Under the pieces are notes generated by a model. It had not been told where the DNA came from. It saw only the letters and a program-made list of their open reading frames with translations, and did no database searches. The translations under genes were made by a program, and so were the position numbers. Of a DNA stretch of 64,000 nt, positions 52,297 through 61,350 are shown one piece after another (the first letter of the stretch is position 1; each line of letters begins with the position of its first letter). The stretch is from Gemmatimonadota bacterium. Lineage in GTDB: Bacteria; JAAXHH01. The stretch lies in NCBI GenBank assembly GCA_009841265.1, contig VXMB01000009.1:1474216-1538215 (forward strand), read 5' to 3'.

Positions 52297-55200
52297 ATGA
52301 ACATCGTTGATTTCGCCATTCGCAAGCCCGTCACCATCACGATGCTGGTACTGGCTGCGCTGATCTTCGGATACGTGTCCTTCCAGCGTCTGGCGGTCAA
52401 TCTCCTTCCGGACATCTCCTACCCTTCCCTCACGGTGCGCACGGAGTACGAAGGCGCCGCCCCCCAGGAAATCGAAAACCTCATATCCCGCAGGATCGAA
52501 GAGGACGTGGGGGTCGTCACCGGCCTGGTGGAAGTCAGTTCCATCTCCCGGGCGGGCGTCTCCGACGTGGTGCTCGAGTTCGACTGGGACACGGACATGA
52601 ACCTGGCCATCATGGACGTGCGGGAACGGGTGGACCGCGTATTCCTGCCCCAGGACGCCGAGCGTCCCATCCTCCTGCGGTACAACCCGGAGCTCGATCC
52701 CATCATGCGCCTGGGGTTGTCCGGAGACGACCTGATCATGCTGCGGAACCTGGCGGACTGGGAGATCAGGCGGCAGCTCGAAACGGTGCCGGGCGTCGCG
52801 TCGGTCCGCATCAAGGGCGGGCTGGTCGAAGAAATCCAGGTGGAGATCAACGAAGCGCAATTGACCCGGCTGGGACTTACCTTCGGCCAGATCAACCAGC
52901 GTCTCGCCGCGGAGAACATCAACCAGGCCGGAGGGCAGCTCCAGGAAGGCGACGAAGCGCTGATCGTACGGGCGGTCAACGAATTCCAGACCGTCGAGGA
53001 GATCGGCGATATCATCATCTCCAGCCGGGGCGAGGTACCCGTGCGCCTCCACGACGTGGCCACGGTCCGGCGGCATTTCAAGGAACGGAAGACGCTTACG
53101 CGGATCAATGGCCGCGAAAGCGTGGAGATCGCCCTGTTCAAGGAAGCGGACGCCAACACGGTGACGGTCGCTCGGGCGATCAGGGAACGGCTGGGCGATG
53201 TGGAGACGGGAGATGGGGAACCAACGGGGGATGTGGAACCGGTAGTCGCCGAAGGAGCGGAAGACGAAACCACCGAGGAGTCGGAAGAGACGGCCGCGGC
53301 CGGTGCGGAATCAACGGGCGCCGGACCCGGTGCCGCCGTGATGGGCATCGAGGAGAATACCATCGTTTCAACGCTGCCCGAAGGCGTGACCCTTCACCTC
53401 GTGTCGGACCAGTCCCGCTTCATCGAAAACGCCATCGACGAGGTGATCAAGACGGCCCAGTGGGGCGGCGTGCTGGCGATCCTCGTCCTCTTCCTCTTCC
53501 TGCGCAACCTCCGCAGCACGCTCATCGTCGGCGTGGCCATCCCGGTGTCCGTGCTGATCACCTTCATCCTGATGTTCTTCAGCCAGACCACGCTCAACAT
53601 CATGTCCCTCGGCGGCCTGGCCCTGGGCATCGGCATGCTGGTGGACAACGCCATCGTCGTGCTGGAGAGTATCTTCCGCTGCCGGGAGGAAGGCGACAGC
53701 ATGGTGGAAGCCGCCCGCCGCGGCGCGTCGGAAGTGGGGATGGCGGTGACCGCTTCGACCCTGACCACGATCGCCGTGTTCTTTCCCATCGTATTCATCG
53801 AAGGCATCGCCGGCCAGATCTTCACCGACCAGGCCCTGACCGTCACCTTCGCCCTCCTGGCGTCCCTGGCCGTGGCCCTGACCTTCATTCCCATGATGGC
53901 TTCGCGGGAAGGCAGCCTGGGCGAAAGGGCGGGGCGGGGCCTCTGGGTACAGTCGGCCTTCGGAGATTTCAGGCGGACGGCCGCAGAGGAGCGCGGTGGG
54001 GCGATCCGATGGTTTGCCGGCAGGCTGGGCAGCGATTCGGCGAACTGGTTCGTGAACACCTTTCCGGGCCTGCGCTGGTTCGGTGAGATCGCTCAGCATT
54101 TCCGGCAGAAGGGTGGCGATCGGGCCCCAGGTGCGGCCCGCTGGATCCTGTTCTTTCCCTTATACCTTGTCGGCAGGATCCTCCTGCTGGCAGGCCACTG
54201 GCTATGGGGCAGCGTCAGGCAGTACCGCAGTCCGGATGTTCGGCCTCCCAAGAACCGGTGGCTGCGTGCGGTCGCGTGGGCTCCGCGCTGGATCCTCGTC
54301 TTCCTCACCCGGCTGATCCTGCCCGTCTACCGGCTCGTCCGGTTCCTGGTCGGCAGTCTGTTCAAGATCCTGTTTGCGATCGTCCCCAACCTGCTTCTCG
54401 TGGCCCTCTTGCCCGTGTGGTTTCTCCTGCGCGGGGTCTTCTGGGTGCTGGGCAAGGTGGCTCAACCGATCCTTTACGTTTTCACCAAGGGGCTTGAAGG
54501 CCTTCAGTCGGCTTACGTGTCCTTTCTCACCAGGGCGCTCAACCAGCGTTTTGTCACGTTGCTCGCGGTCGCGGCGATCGTCGGGACGACCATGGTACTC
54601 ATTCCCCGCCTCGGCACCGAGCTGATCCCGGAAATGGAGCAGGGCGAGTTCGCGGTGGACCTCATCCTGCCTACCGGCACGCCGCTGGAGGAAACGGACG
54701 AAACCGCGACGATGATCGAATCCCTGATCCGGGAGGATGCGGATATCAGGCAGGTCTACGTCGTGGTGGGCGCGACAGAGTCCAGTGGATCGCTCATGGA
54801 TGAAGAGCGCGAGAACGTGGCCCGCGTCGGGGTCATGCTCGACGCGGAAGCCATTCGGACACGAGGCAGCGATCCCGTCATGGACCGTCTGCGGCAACGC
54901 CTGTCCGATATACCGGACGCCCGGGTCGAATTCGTCCGGCCGGCGCTGTTCAGCTTCAAGGCTCCGCTGGAGGTCGAGATCCGGGGGTACAACCTCAAGG
55001 ACCTCCGCGGCGTCAGTGGCGAGGTAGTCGACGTACTCGACGGCCTGGAAGGCCTGAGGGACGTGCGGTCCCTGATGGAGGCAGGCTACCCCGAAGCCGT
55101 GATCGTTTTCGACCGTGACCGAATGGCGGCCCTTGGCGTGGACATCGGGCAGGCCGCGGACGCGATCCGGAACAAGGTCCGCGGCAGCGTGGCCACCCGG

Positions 55201-56169
55201 TTCTCGGCGGGAGAACGCAAAATCGACATCCTGGTGCGGGCAAGGGAAGAAGACCGGAGGCAGATCGCCCAGTTGAAGGCCATGGCCGTAAACGCGGGCG
55301 AACGGGGGAACGCCGGGCAGAGCGAGCGGACAGGCGGGAACGAAGAAGGGGAGGAGTCGGCATTCCGGTCGGGCACCCAGGCTTCTGCTTCCCGCGCTCA
55401 GGAAAGCGGTCCGATCCAGCTCGGCGCCGTGGCCCGGGTCCAGCTGGACGAAGGCCCGAGCGAGATCCGGCGCATCGATCAGCAGCGCGTGGCCCTGGTG
55501 ACGGCGAATCTGACCGGGATCGACCTGGGAAGCGTGGCCGGCGACATGCAGGAGAGGCTGGCCGGAATGAGTCTTCCCGACGACTTCACCATCGACATCG
55601 GCGGCCAGTACCGGGAGATGACCATCGCTTCGCGCAGCATGCTGCTGGCCATCGCCATGGCCGTGTTCCTGGTCTACCTGGTCATGGCTTCGCAGTTCGA
55701 GTCGCTGCTCCATCCGTTCATCATCATGATCTCCTTTCTGCTTGCCCTTTCGGGTGTTCTGCTTACCCTTTATCTACTGGATATCGCGATCAGCGTGATC
55801 GTCCTGATCGGCATCATCATGCTGGCCGGGATCGTGGTGAACAACGCCATCGTGCTGGTGGACTATATCAACCAGTTGCGGCGCCGCGGCATCGAGCGGA
55901 TCGAGGCGGTCATCACCGCGGGCCGGGTCAGGCTTCGCCCGATCCTCATGACTTCGGCCACGACGATTCTGGGACTGCTGCCACTCGCGCTGGGCCTGGG
56001 CGAAGGCGCCGAGATCCGCACGCCCCTCGCCGTTACCGTGATCGCGGGACTGATCGCTTCGACCTTTCTGACCCTCATCGTGATCCCGGTGATCTACTCG
56101 CTGGTGGACCGGGATCAGCACAGCGCTCCCGCAGAGGCCGCGCCGGCGGAGGGTCCCGTCCAGCCATGA
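52297..56169 (+). CDS. RND efflux permease 1, with three lineage-specific insertions
   Basis: Inner-membrane HAE-type RND pump of 1290 residues, about 230 more than AcrB. Both transmembrane halves and the docking/porter domains are recognisable (LLPDISYPSL, GMLVDNAIVVLES in TM4, GIVVNNAIVLVDYIN in TM10, RLRPILMTSATT). The excess falls in three places: an acidic Glu/Thr-rich stretch (about 298-350), a roughly 190-residue insertion between TM6 and TM7 (about 540-735) with several extra hydrophobic segments and many Arg/Trp, and a Gly/Glu-rich stretch (about 993-1045). The TM4 proton-relay pair reads Asp-Asn instead of Asp-Asp. Substrate unknown. Confidence 0.93.
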   Translation: MNIVDFAIRKPVTITMLVLAALIFGYVSFQRLAVNLLPDISYPSLTVRTEYEGAAPQEIENLISRRIEEDVGVVTGLVEVSSISRAGVSDVVLEFDWDTDMNLAIMDVRERVDRVFLPQDAERPILLRYNPELDPIMRLGLSGDDLIMLRNLADWEIRRQLETVPGVASVRIKGGLVEEIQVEINEAQLTRLGLTFGQINQRLAAENINQAGGQLQEGDEALIVRAVNEFQTVEEIGDIIISSRGEVPVRLHDVATVRRHFKERKTLTRINGRESVEIALFKEADANTVTVARAIRERLGDVETGDGEPTGDVEPVVAEGAEDETTEESEETAAAGAESTGAGPGAAVMGIEENTIVSTLPEGVTLHLVSDQSRFIENAIDEVIKTAQWGGVLAILVLFLFLRNLRSTLIVGVAIPVSVLITFILMFFSQTTLNIMSLGGLALGIGMLVDNAIVVLESIFRCREEGDSMVEAARRGASEVGMAVTASTLTTIAVFFPIVFIEGIAGQIFTDQALTVTFALLASLAVALTFIPMMASREGSLGERAGRGLWVQSAFGDFRRTAAEERGGAIRWFAGRLGSDSANWFVNTFPGLRWFGEIAQHFRQKGGDRAPGAARWILFFPLYLVGRILLLAGHWLWGSVRQYRSPDVRPPKNRWLRAVAWAPRWILVFLTRLILPVYRLVRFLVGSLFKILFAIVPNLLLVALLPVWFLLRGVFWVLGKVAQPILYVFTKGLEGLQSAYVSFLTRALNQRFVTLLAVAAIVGTTMVLIPRLGTELIPEMEQGEFAVDLILPTGTPLEETDETATMIESLIREDADIRQVYVVVGATESSGSLMDEERENVARVGVMLDAEAIRTRGSDPVMDRLRQRLSDIPDARVEFVRPALFSFKAPLEVEIRGYNLKDLRGVSGEVVDVLDGLEGLRDVRSLMEAGYPEAVIVFDRDRMAALGVDIGQAADAIRNKVRGSVATRFSAGERKIDILVRAREEDRRQIAQLKAMAVNAGERGNAGQSERTGGNEEGEESAFRSGTQASASRAQESGPIQLGAVARVQLDEGPSEIRRIDQQRVALVTANLTGIDLGSVAGDMQERLAGMSLPDDFTIDIGGQYREMTIASRSMLLAIAMAVFLVYLVMASQFESLLHPFIIMISFLLALSGVLLTLYLLDIAISVIVLIGIIMLAGIVVNNAIVLVDYINQLRRRGIERIEAVITAGRVRLRPILMTSATTILGLLPLALGLGEGAEIRTPLAVTVIAGLIASTFLTLIVIPVIYSLVDRDQHSAPAEAAPAEGPVQP

Positions 56170-56190
56170 CCAGGAACCAACGAGCCTGAT

Positions 56191-59100
56191 ATGTTCAAAT
56201 TCCTATCCCCCCACAACTGGACCGCCTTCGCCTTCCGCAGGCCCGTCACCGTGTTCATGGTCCTGGTCAGCGCGATCCTCTTCGGGGCGGTCTCTTTCCG
56301 GCTGCTGCCGATGGAGCTCGTTCCGGCGAGAGACGGGATCTGGATGAACGTCTGGGTACCCTATCCCAATTCCACCCCGGAGGACAACGTCCACCTGATC
56401 GCCCGTCCGCTGGAAGGAGAACTGAAGACCCTGCGCGGACTGCAGCGCGTGGAATCCAATTCGAGTACCAACGGCGTGAACGTCAACCTCGTCTTCGAAC
56501 CGGGTACGGACATGAAACTGGCCTACGTGGAGGTCAGGGACCGCGTGGAACGGGTGCGGCCGGCGCTGCCGGACGAGATCAACCGGATCTGGGTACGGAA
56601 GTTCTCCAGCACGGACATCCCCATCATGTATCTCTCCCTGTCCTGGCACGGCGACCGCGATGCCCTGTTCCAGGTCGTCGACGAGCAGCTGATCCCCCGC
56701 ATCGAGCGGATCGACGGCATCGCCGGCATCGACGCGTGGGGGTCCCGGTCCAGGCAGGTAATCATCGACCTGGACGAGGACCTGCTGAAAGCGTACAGGG
56801 TGAACGTGGAACAGTTCATACGCGCCATGGACCAGGCCAACATGGACTCGCCCGGAGGCTACGTGGAAGACGGCGGGTTTCGCTATATCGTACGGCTCTC
56901 GGGCGCCTTAGAAACCGTGGAGGACATCCAGTCCTACCCCATCAATGAAAGAGGCCTCAAGCTCAGCGACGTGGCCCGGGTGGAATACCGGAAACCCACG
57001 TCATTTCGCCGGTTCCGCCTGAACGGCCAGGACGCCGTGGGCATGGTGATCAGCAAGGAGTCGAACGCAAACACGGTGGAAGTCACGGCGGCCGTGAAGG
57101 AGACCCTGAGCGACCTGACCCGCGATCCGCGCTGGCCCGGCCTGACCTACTTCATCTTCTTCGAGCAGTCTTCCTGGATCCTGAATTCGCTCAAAGCGCT
57201 CGGAACCGCCGGCATGTGGGGCGGCCTGTTCGCCCTGGGCGTGCTGTTTTTCTTCCTGCGGAGGTACCGGACGACCTTCATCATCGCCGCATCCATCCCG
57301 GCGTCCATCCTCGTGACCTTCACGGTCATGTATTTCGTGAATACCGGGTACGGCATCCTGTCGCTCAACCTCATTTCGCTCATGGGACTGATGCTCGGCA
57401 TCGGCATGCTGGTGGACAACGCCGTGGTGGTACTGGAGAACATCGTCCGGCTGCGGCGGATGGGTCTGGAGCCCGTGCAGGCGGCGATCCAGGGCGCCCG
57501 CGAAGTATCTGTGGCCGTCAGCGCCGCCACGTTGACGACGGCCATCGTGTTCCTGCCCCTGCTTTTCATCGGAGGCGGAAACGCGCAGACGGAGATGCGG
57601 GAGTTCGGCCTCGTCATCACCATCTCCCTGATCTCGTCCCTGGTGATGTCGCTCAGTTTCATACCGCTCCTGGCTTCCCGGTTGTTGAAGGAAGGACGAC
57701 TGCCCACGGTCAGCCTGCTCGAGGCGCTCGAACAACGGTACGCCCAGGTGATCGGATGGGTACTGAACCACCGGCTCGACGTGGCGCTCATCCTGGGAGG
57801 GTTCGTAATCCTGACCTTCCTGGTGCCCATGCGCAGCGTGACCCTGGACAATTCGTCTTCGGACCCGCGAAGGGTCTGGATGTATATCGAACCCGGCGAG
57901 TTCGCCAGCCTGGAATACACCGATCGATTCGTGACCGACCTGGAGAACCAGTGGATGGCTTCGGCCGATTCGCTGAACATCCGGGCCATTCGTTCCGATT
58001 TCCGGCCCGGGCGCATCACTTTTGAAGTGTTCCTTCACAGCGGTTCGGACGACTCGGTCTGGGACAGCCTTCGGCACAACGCAAAAGCGCCGTGGGTCTG
58101 GGGATCGCTCGCCCTGTGCGCGGTCGTACTCGTCCTGGTGCGCAGGAAGACCAACGCGCTGCAGATTACCGCCGTGCTGACGGCACTGTACATCGCGATC
58201 CTGTTGATCCTCGGCACCCAGGGCGGCGTGCAGTCGTACCGGTCTTCGGAAGAGGTCGCCCGGATCATCAGGGACACCATCCCGGAGGTACCGGGACTCG
58301 TCGTGAGATGGCGATGGGGCGAGGGCGGCGAGGAAGATCCAAGGGTGAGCATCGCCCTGCACGGAGAAAACCCGAGGCGGCTCGAACAGATCGCGGAGGA
58401 CGTGAACGCGCGGCTGGGCCAGTTGCCCGAGATCACGGCCATCACCACCGACCTGGACAACGAGGAAACGCAGGATGAGGTCCAGGTTACCGTGGACCGG
58501 GAGATGTCGGGCAAGTTCGGCCTTACGCCCCGGCGCGTCGCCGAAATGACCCTTTCTGGCATCCGAGGCAACGAACTGAGACGCCTGAAGACCGAAGACC
58601 GGGAGATCCGGGTGTGGGTACAGTCCAAGGAGGAAGACCGCGAGACCGTTCACCAGCTCCGGGACCAGGCGGTCTACCTGGACGACGGGACCCAACTCCC
58701 GCTGGCCACCATGGCCAGTTTCACCCAGACGCCGGCCTTCAGGACCGTCTTCCGCAGGGACAGCGAGACCATCCTGATGGTCCGCGCGAACACCACCAAA
58801 GAGGGCATCGAGACCATCGGCGGCAAAATCAGCACCAGCCTGGCGGACCTCTCCCTGCCCAGGGGCTACTCCTGGCGCCTCGGGGACCGGTGGGAGCGGT
58901 TGGAAGAAGATACGGCCGCCATGGTGACCGCGATCCTTCTCGCGCTCGTTGCCGTGCTGTTGCTATTGGGGTCCCTGTTCGAGTCCTATATCGATCCCCT
59001 GATCATCATCCTCGTATCCATCCCCTTCGCCTACTTCGGGTGCTACTGGATGCTATGGGCTACCGGTACCAACATGTCGGTTCTCGCCATGATTGGCATC

Positions 59101-59454
59101 GTGATTTTGATCGGGGTCGTGGTCAACAACGCCATCGTCTTCATCGACCACATCAAGCACCTGGAGCGGGAAGGCCGCCTGAAGGGTCGGGAACTGATCA
59201 TCCAGGCCGGTCGCGACCGCCTGCGGCCGATCCTGATGACGGCGTTCACCACCATGCTCGGCCTGCTGCCCATGGCGATCGGAACCGCCACCCTCGGCGA
59301 CCAGCCCTACTACCCCATGGGCCGGTCGGTCATGGGCGGGTTGATCTTCTCCACCATCGGCGCCATGATCGCGCTGCCCCTGGTCTACAGCGCCTTCGAA
59401 GACCTGCGAAACTGGTGGGGCGGCATCGTGGCGAGGATCAAGCGCCCGGTTTGA
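56191..59454 (+). CDS. RND efflux permease 2, with a transmembrane pair inserted in the second porter loop
   Basis: RND pump of 1087 residues following permease 1 by 21 bp, so the operon encodes two permeases with one adaptor, as in MdtB/MdtC-type heteromeric pumps. TM4 has GMLVDNAVVVLEN and TM10 GVVVNNAIVFIDHIK. Near residues 629-680, in what should be the periplasmic porter loop after TM7, two hydrophobic segments (WVWGSLALCAVVLVLV and LTALYIAILLILG) are inserted, separated by a basic RRKTNALQ. The two permeases share little beyond the fold. Substrate unknown. Confidence 0.92.
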   Translation: MFKFLSPHNWTAFAFRRPVTVFMVLVSAILFGAVSFRLLPMELVPARDGIWMNVWVPYPNSTPEDNVHLIARPLEGELKTLRGLQRVESNSSTNGVNVNLVFEPGTDMKLAYVEVRDRVERVRPALPDEINRIWVRKFSSTDIPIMYLSLSWHGDRDALFQVVDEQLIPRIERIDGIAGIDAWGSRSRQVIIDLDEDLLKAYRVNVEQFIRAMDQANMDSPGGYVEDGGFRYIVRLSGALETVEDIQSYPINERGLKLSDVARVEYRKPTSFRRFRLNGQDAVGMVISKESNANTVEVTAAVKETLSDLTRDPRWPGLTYFIFFEQSSWILNSLKALGTAGMWGGLFALGVLFFFLRRYRTTFIIAASIPASILVTFTVMYFVNTGYGILSLNLISLMGLMLGIGMLVDNAVVVLENIVRLRRMGLEPVQAAIQGAREVSVAVSAATLTTAIVFLPLLFIGGGNAQTEMREFGLVITISLISSLVMSLSFIPLLASRLLKEGRLPTVSLLEALEQRYAQVIGWVLNHRLDVALILGGFVILTFLVPMRSVTLDNSSSDPRRVWMYIEPGEFASLEYTDRFVTDLENQWMASADSLNIRAIRSDFRPGRITFEVFLHSGSDDSVWDSLRHNAKAPWVWGSLALCAVVLVLVRRKTNALQITAVLTALYIAILLILGTQGGVQSYRSSEEVARIIRDTIPEVPGLVVRWRWGEGGEEDPRVSIALHGENPRRLEQIAEDVNARLGQLPEITAITTDLDNEETQDEVQVTVDREMSGKFGLTPRRVAEMTLSGIRGNELRRLKTEDREIRVWVQSKEEDRETVHQLRDQAVYLDDGTQLPLATMASFTQTPAFRTVFRRDSETILMVRANTTKEGIETIGGKISTSLADLSLPRGYSWRLGDRWERLEEDTAAMVTAILLALVAVLLLLGSLFESYIDPLIIILVSIPFAYFGCYWMLWATGTNMSVLAMIGIVILIGVVVNNAIVFIDHIKHLEREGRLKGRELIIQAGRDRLRPILMTAFTTMLGLLPMAIGTATLGDQPYYPMGRSVMGGLIFSTIGAMIALPLVYSAFEDLRNWWGGIVARIKRPV

Positions 59455-59460
59455 CGGTGA

Positions 59461-59518
59461 CGGGCCGTCTGACTTGCCGCCGGGTGTCTTACTTGTTGCC
59501 GGGCGTCTTACTTGCCGC
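59461..59518. repeat. 19/20-bp tandem repeat, 3 copies
   Basis: Units CGGGCCGTCTGACTTGCCGC (59461-59480), then 59481-59499 and 59500-59518, sharing TCTTACTTG. It separates convergent permease 2 and a PhyH gene. Confidence 0.85.
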
Positions 59519-59534
59519 TGGGGTTTCGGTCCGC

Positions 59535-60320
59535 CTACTCGGCTTCCCTGCCAAAAGTTCTCATGCCCTCGGCCAGTCGCCGTAAGCGGGGACGCTCGCT
59601 ATCCATGAACGACGGATGGGGCTGAAATCCCTTCGGCGCGGCTTTACGCAGCATGTCCCGGTGGGCGCCGATGCGTGGACGGGGGCCGAACTTGAAGACG
59701 ATGACCCGCCGTTTCCCCGCCTTGCCGAAAACCGCGTGGTAGAGCCACTGGTTGAACAGGACGATATCGCCGGGTTCGGTCTCGACGGCGCAACCGGGGA
59801 TCCGGAGGCCGTCGACCCCGAAGGGGTAGGGATCGCCGCCCAGGTGAGCGTCCTGGAGGGGCAGGAGGGCCTGATGCAAGGGGTCCCGGTGGGAACCGGG
59901 GATGACCCGCAGCGCGCCGGTATCCTGCGTCTGCGGATCGAGGTACAGCATGACCTTGGTCCGGGTATAGTCGAGTAACCGTGACGTCTTGTGGCCGTCG
60001 AAATGCCATGTGTGGTCGGCCAGCTCAGGGTCGATTCCCCACATCCCCTCCGAACCGATCCAGATGAGGTCGTCACCCAGCAGTTCCGTCACGGGCTGGT
60101 AAATCCGGTCGTCTTCCACCAGCCGTGTCAAAGCGGGGCGCGACTCCACGAACTCTCTGTCCCACAGCCATTCCTCTTCAGCGATTTCGCGGCCGAGCTT
60201 CTGCGCGCACGCCGCGGCGGCCTCCCGGATCAGCGCTTCAACTTCCTCCTCCGTGAAGGCCCGGCGAATGACCAGGAAACCGAAGGTATGGAAATGTTCG
60301 ATCTGGCCGCTGGACAGCAT
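59535..60320 (-). CDS. Phytanoyl-CoA dioxygenase (PhyH) family protein
   Basis: Fe(II)/2-oxoglutarate oxygenase-like protein of 261 residues. Iron ligands are visible in TWHFDGHKTS (HxD) and the late LYHAVFG His, with an Arg in KRRVIVFKFG for 2-oxoglutarate. ATG 60320 is chosen: GGAGCG lies upstream and the HFHTFGFLVIRRAF start is typical; the frame is open further but non-conserved. It lies downstream of another PhyH gene on the same strand. Substrate unknown. Confidence 0.9.
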   Translation of the reverse strand: MLSSGQIEHFHTFGFLVIRRAFTEEEVEALIREAAAACAQKLGREIAEEEWLWDREFVESRPALTRLVEDDRIYQPVTELLGDDLIWIGSEGMWGIDPELADHTWHFDGHKTSRLLDYTRTKVMLYLDPQTQDTGALRVIPGSHRDPLHQALLPLQDAHLGGDPYPFGVDGLRIPGCAVETEPGDIVLFNQWLYHAVFGKAGKRRVIVFKFGPRPRIGAHRDMLRKAAPKGFQPHPSFMDSERPRLRRLAEGMRTFGREAE

Positions 60321-60358
60321 GGAGCGCTCCGGTTTTTCAGCGGGATGACCGGTCCGGA

Positions 60359-61165
60359 TCACGCCGCCACGATCCTGCTGCGTGACAGCAATGCCCTGCC
60401 GCGGTCCGAAAGTTTCCCGTATTCCGCTTCCGTCATCTCGATCGTGGACGTGCGGAACCACGGTCTCGAATAGCAGATGACCAGCTCCGCCCGGGCATGG
60501 TTCGAACGGTTCGGCGTGCCCCGGTGAAGGGCCCTCGGGTCCTGCACCCAGAACGTGCCCTTTTTCAGGTTCAGCCGGTGGGCGGGCGGGAAATCCCCCC
60601 GCAGCAGCACGTCATCGTAGGATTTCTCCAAGTCGGGGTCCGCCAGGTATTGCGTGCCCGGCATGACTTCGAAGCAGCCGTTCTCTTCACTGGTGTCCAC
60701 CAGGGGGAACTTGATGCCGAAATGAGGGCAGACCGGCAGGCCGATATGGGGCGTAATCAGGTGAATGTCCCGGTGCCAGGGCTGGTACTCGCTGCCCGGA
60801 TAGGGATTGTTGGAGTGGTAGCAGGTGATGTGGAAATCGTCGACGCCCCAGTATCGTTCCAGGAAAGCCAGCACCACGGGGTGCTCGTAGATCTCCGGAT
60901 CGGAGAAAGGCGGTTCCCAGGGTACGTGCATGGTATAGCGGTTGACGAACTGCTGCCGTCCCTTGCCCGTCCTCACGTCGCCCCGCTCCTCCGGGTGGAC
61001 CTCATTCGACTCGCGGGCCTTGAGCCGTTCCAACCGCGGCATGAAATCCGCCCGTATGCGGTCGATCTTTTCCGGTGCGACGAGGTCCTCGAAGAGCGTG
61101 AACCCGCTGATCCTTAGTTCAGCCACCTTCAGGTCGAGGTCGTAGTCTGTTGGCACAGGCGTCAT
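60359..61165 (-). CDS. Phytanoyl-CoA dioxygenase (PhyH) family protein
   Basis: Oxygenase-like protein of 268 residues. The HxD is in QPWHRDIHLI and the distal His in RALHRGTPN, with Arg in HARAELVICYSRPW. It is a distant paralogue of the genes at 59535 and 38463: only the fold and triad are shared by eye. With its downstream neighbour (39 bp) it probably forms a small operon of two oxygenases. Substrates unknown. Confidence 0.9.
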   Translation of the reverse strand: MTPVPTDYDLDLKVAELRISGFTLFEDLVAPEKIDRIRADFMPRLERLKARESNEVHPEERGDVRTGKGRQQFVNRYTMHVPWEPPFSDPEIYEHPVVLAFLERYWGVDDFHITCYHSNNPYPGSEYQPWHRDIHLITPHIGLPVCPHFGIKFPLVDTSEENGCFEVMPGTQYLADPDLEKSYDDVLLRGDFPPAHRLNLKKGTFWVQDPRALHRGTPNRSNHARAELVICYSRPWFRTSTIEMTEAEYGKLSDRGRALLSRSRIVAA

Positions 61166-61350
61166 GGGTGGTTGCCCCGGGCAGCATGTCGTGAGCGTGT
61201 GAGCGGGAGATATATTACGGGTGCGGAAAGCGCAGTGTCAAAGGTAAACGACCTGGAGGAAAGGCAACGGACGCAGCAGGGAATATCTGAACTTTATTGC
61301 GGATCCTGCGAAGTAGCCTTCCATCTACTAGGGCTGAAGCGATATAAGGA

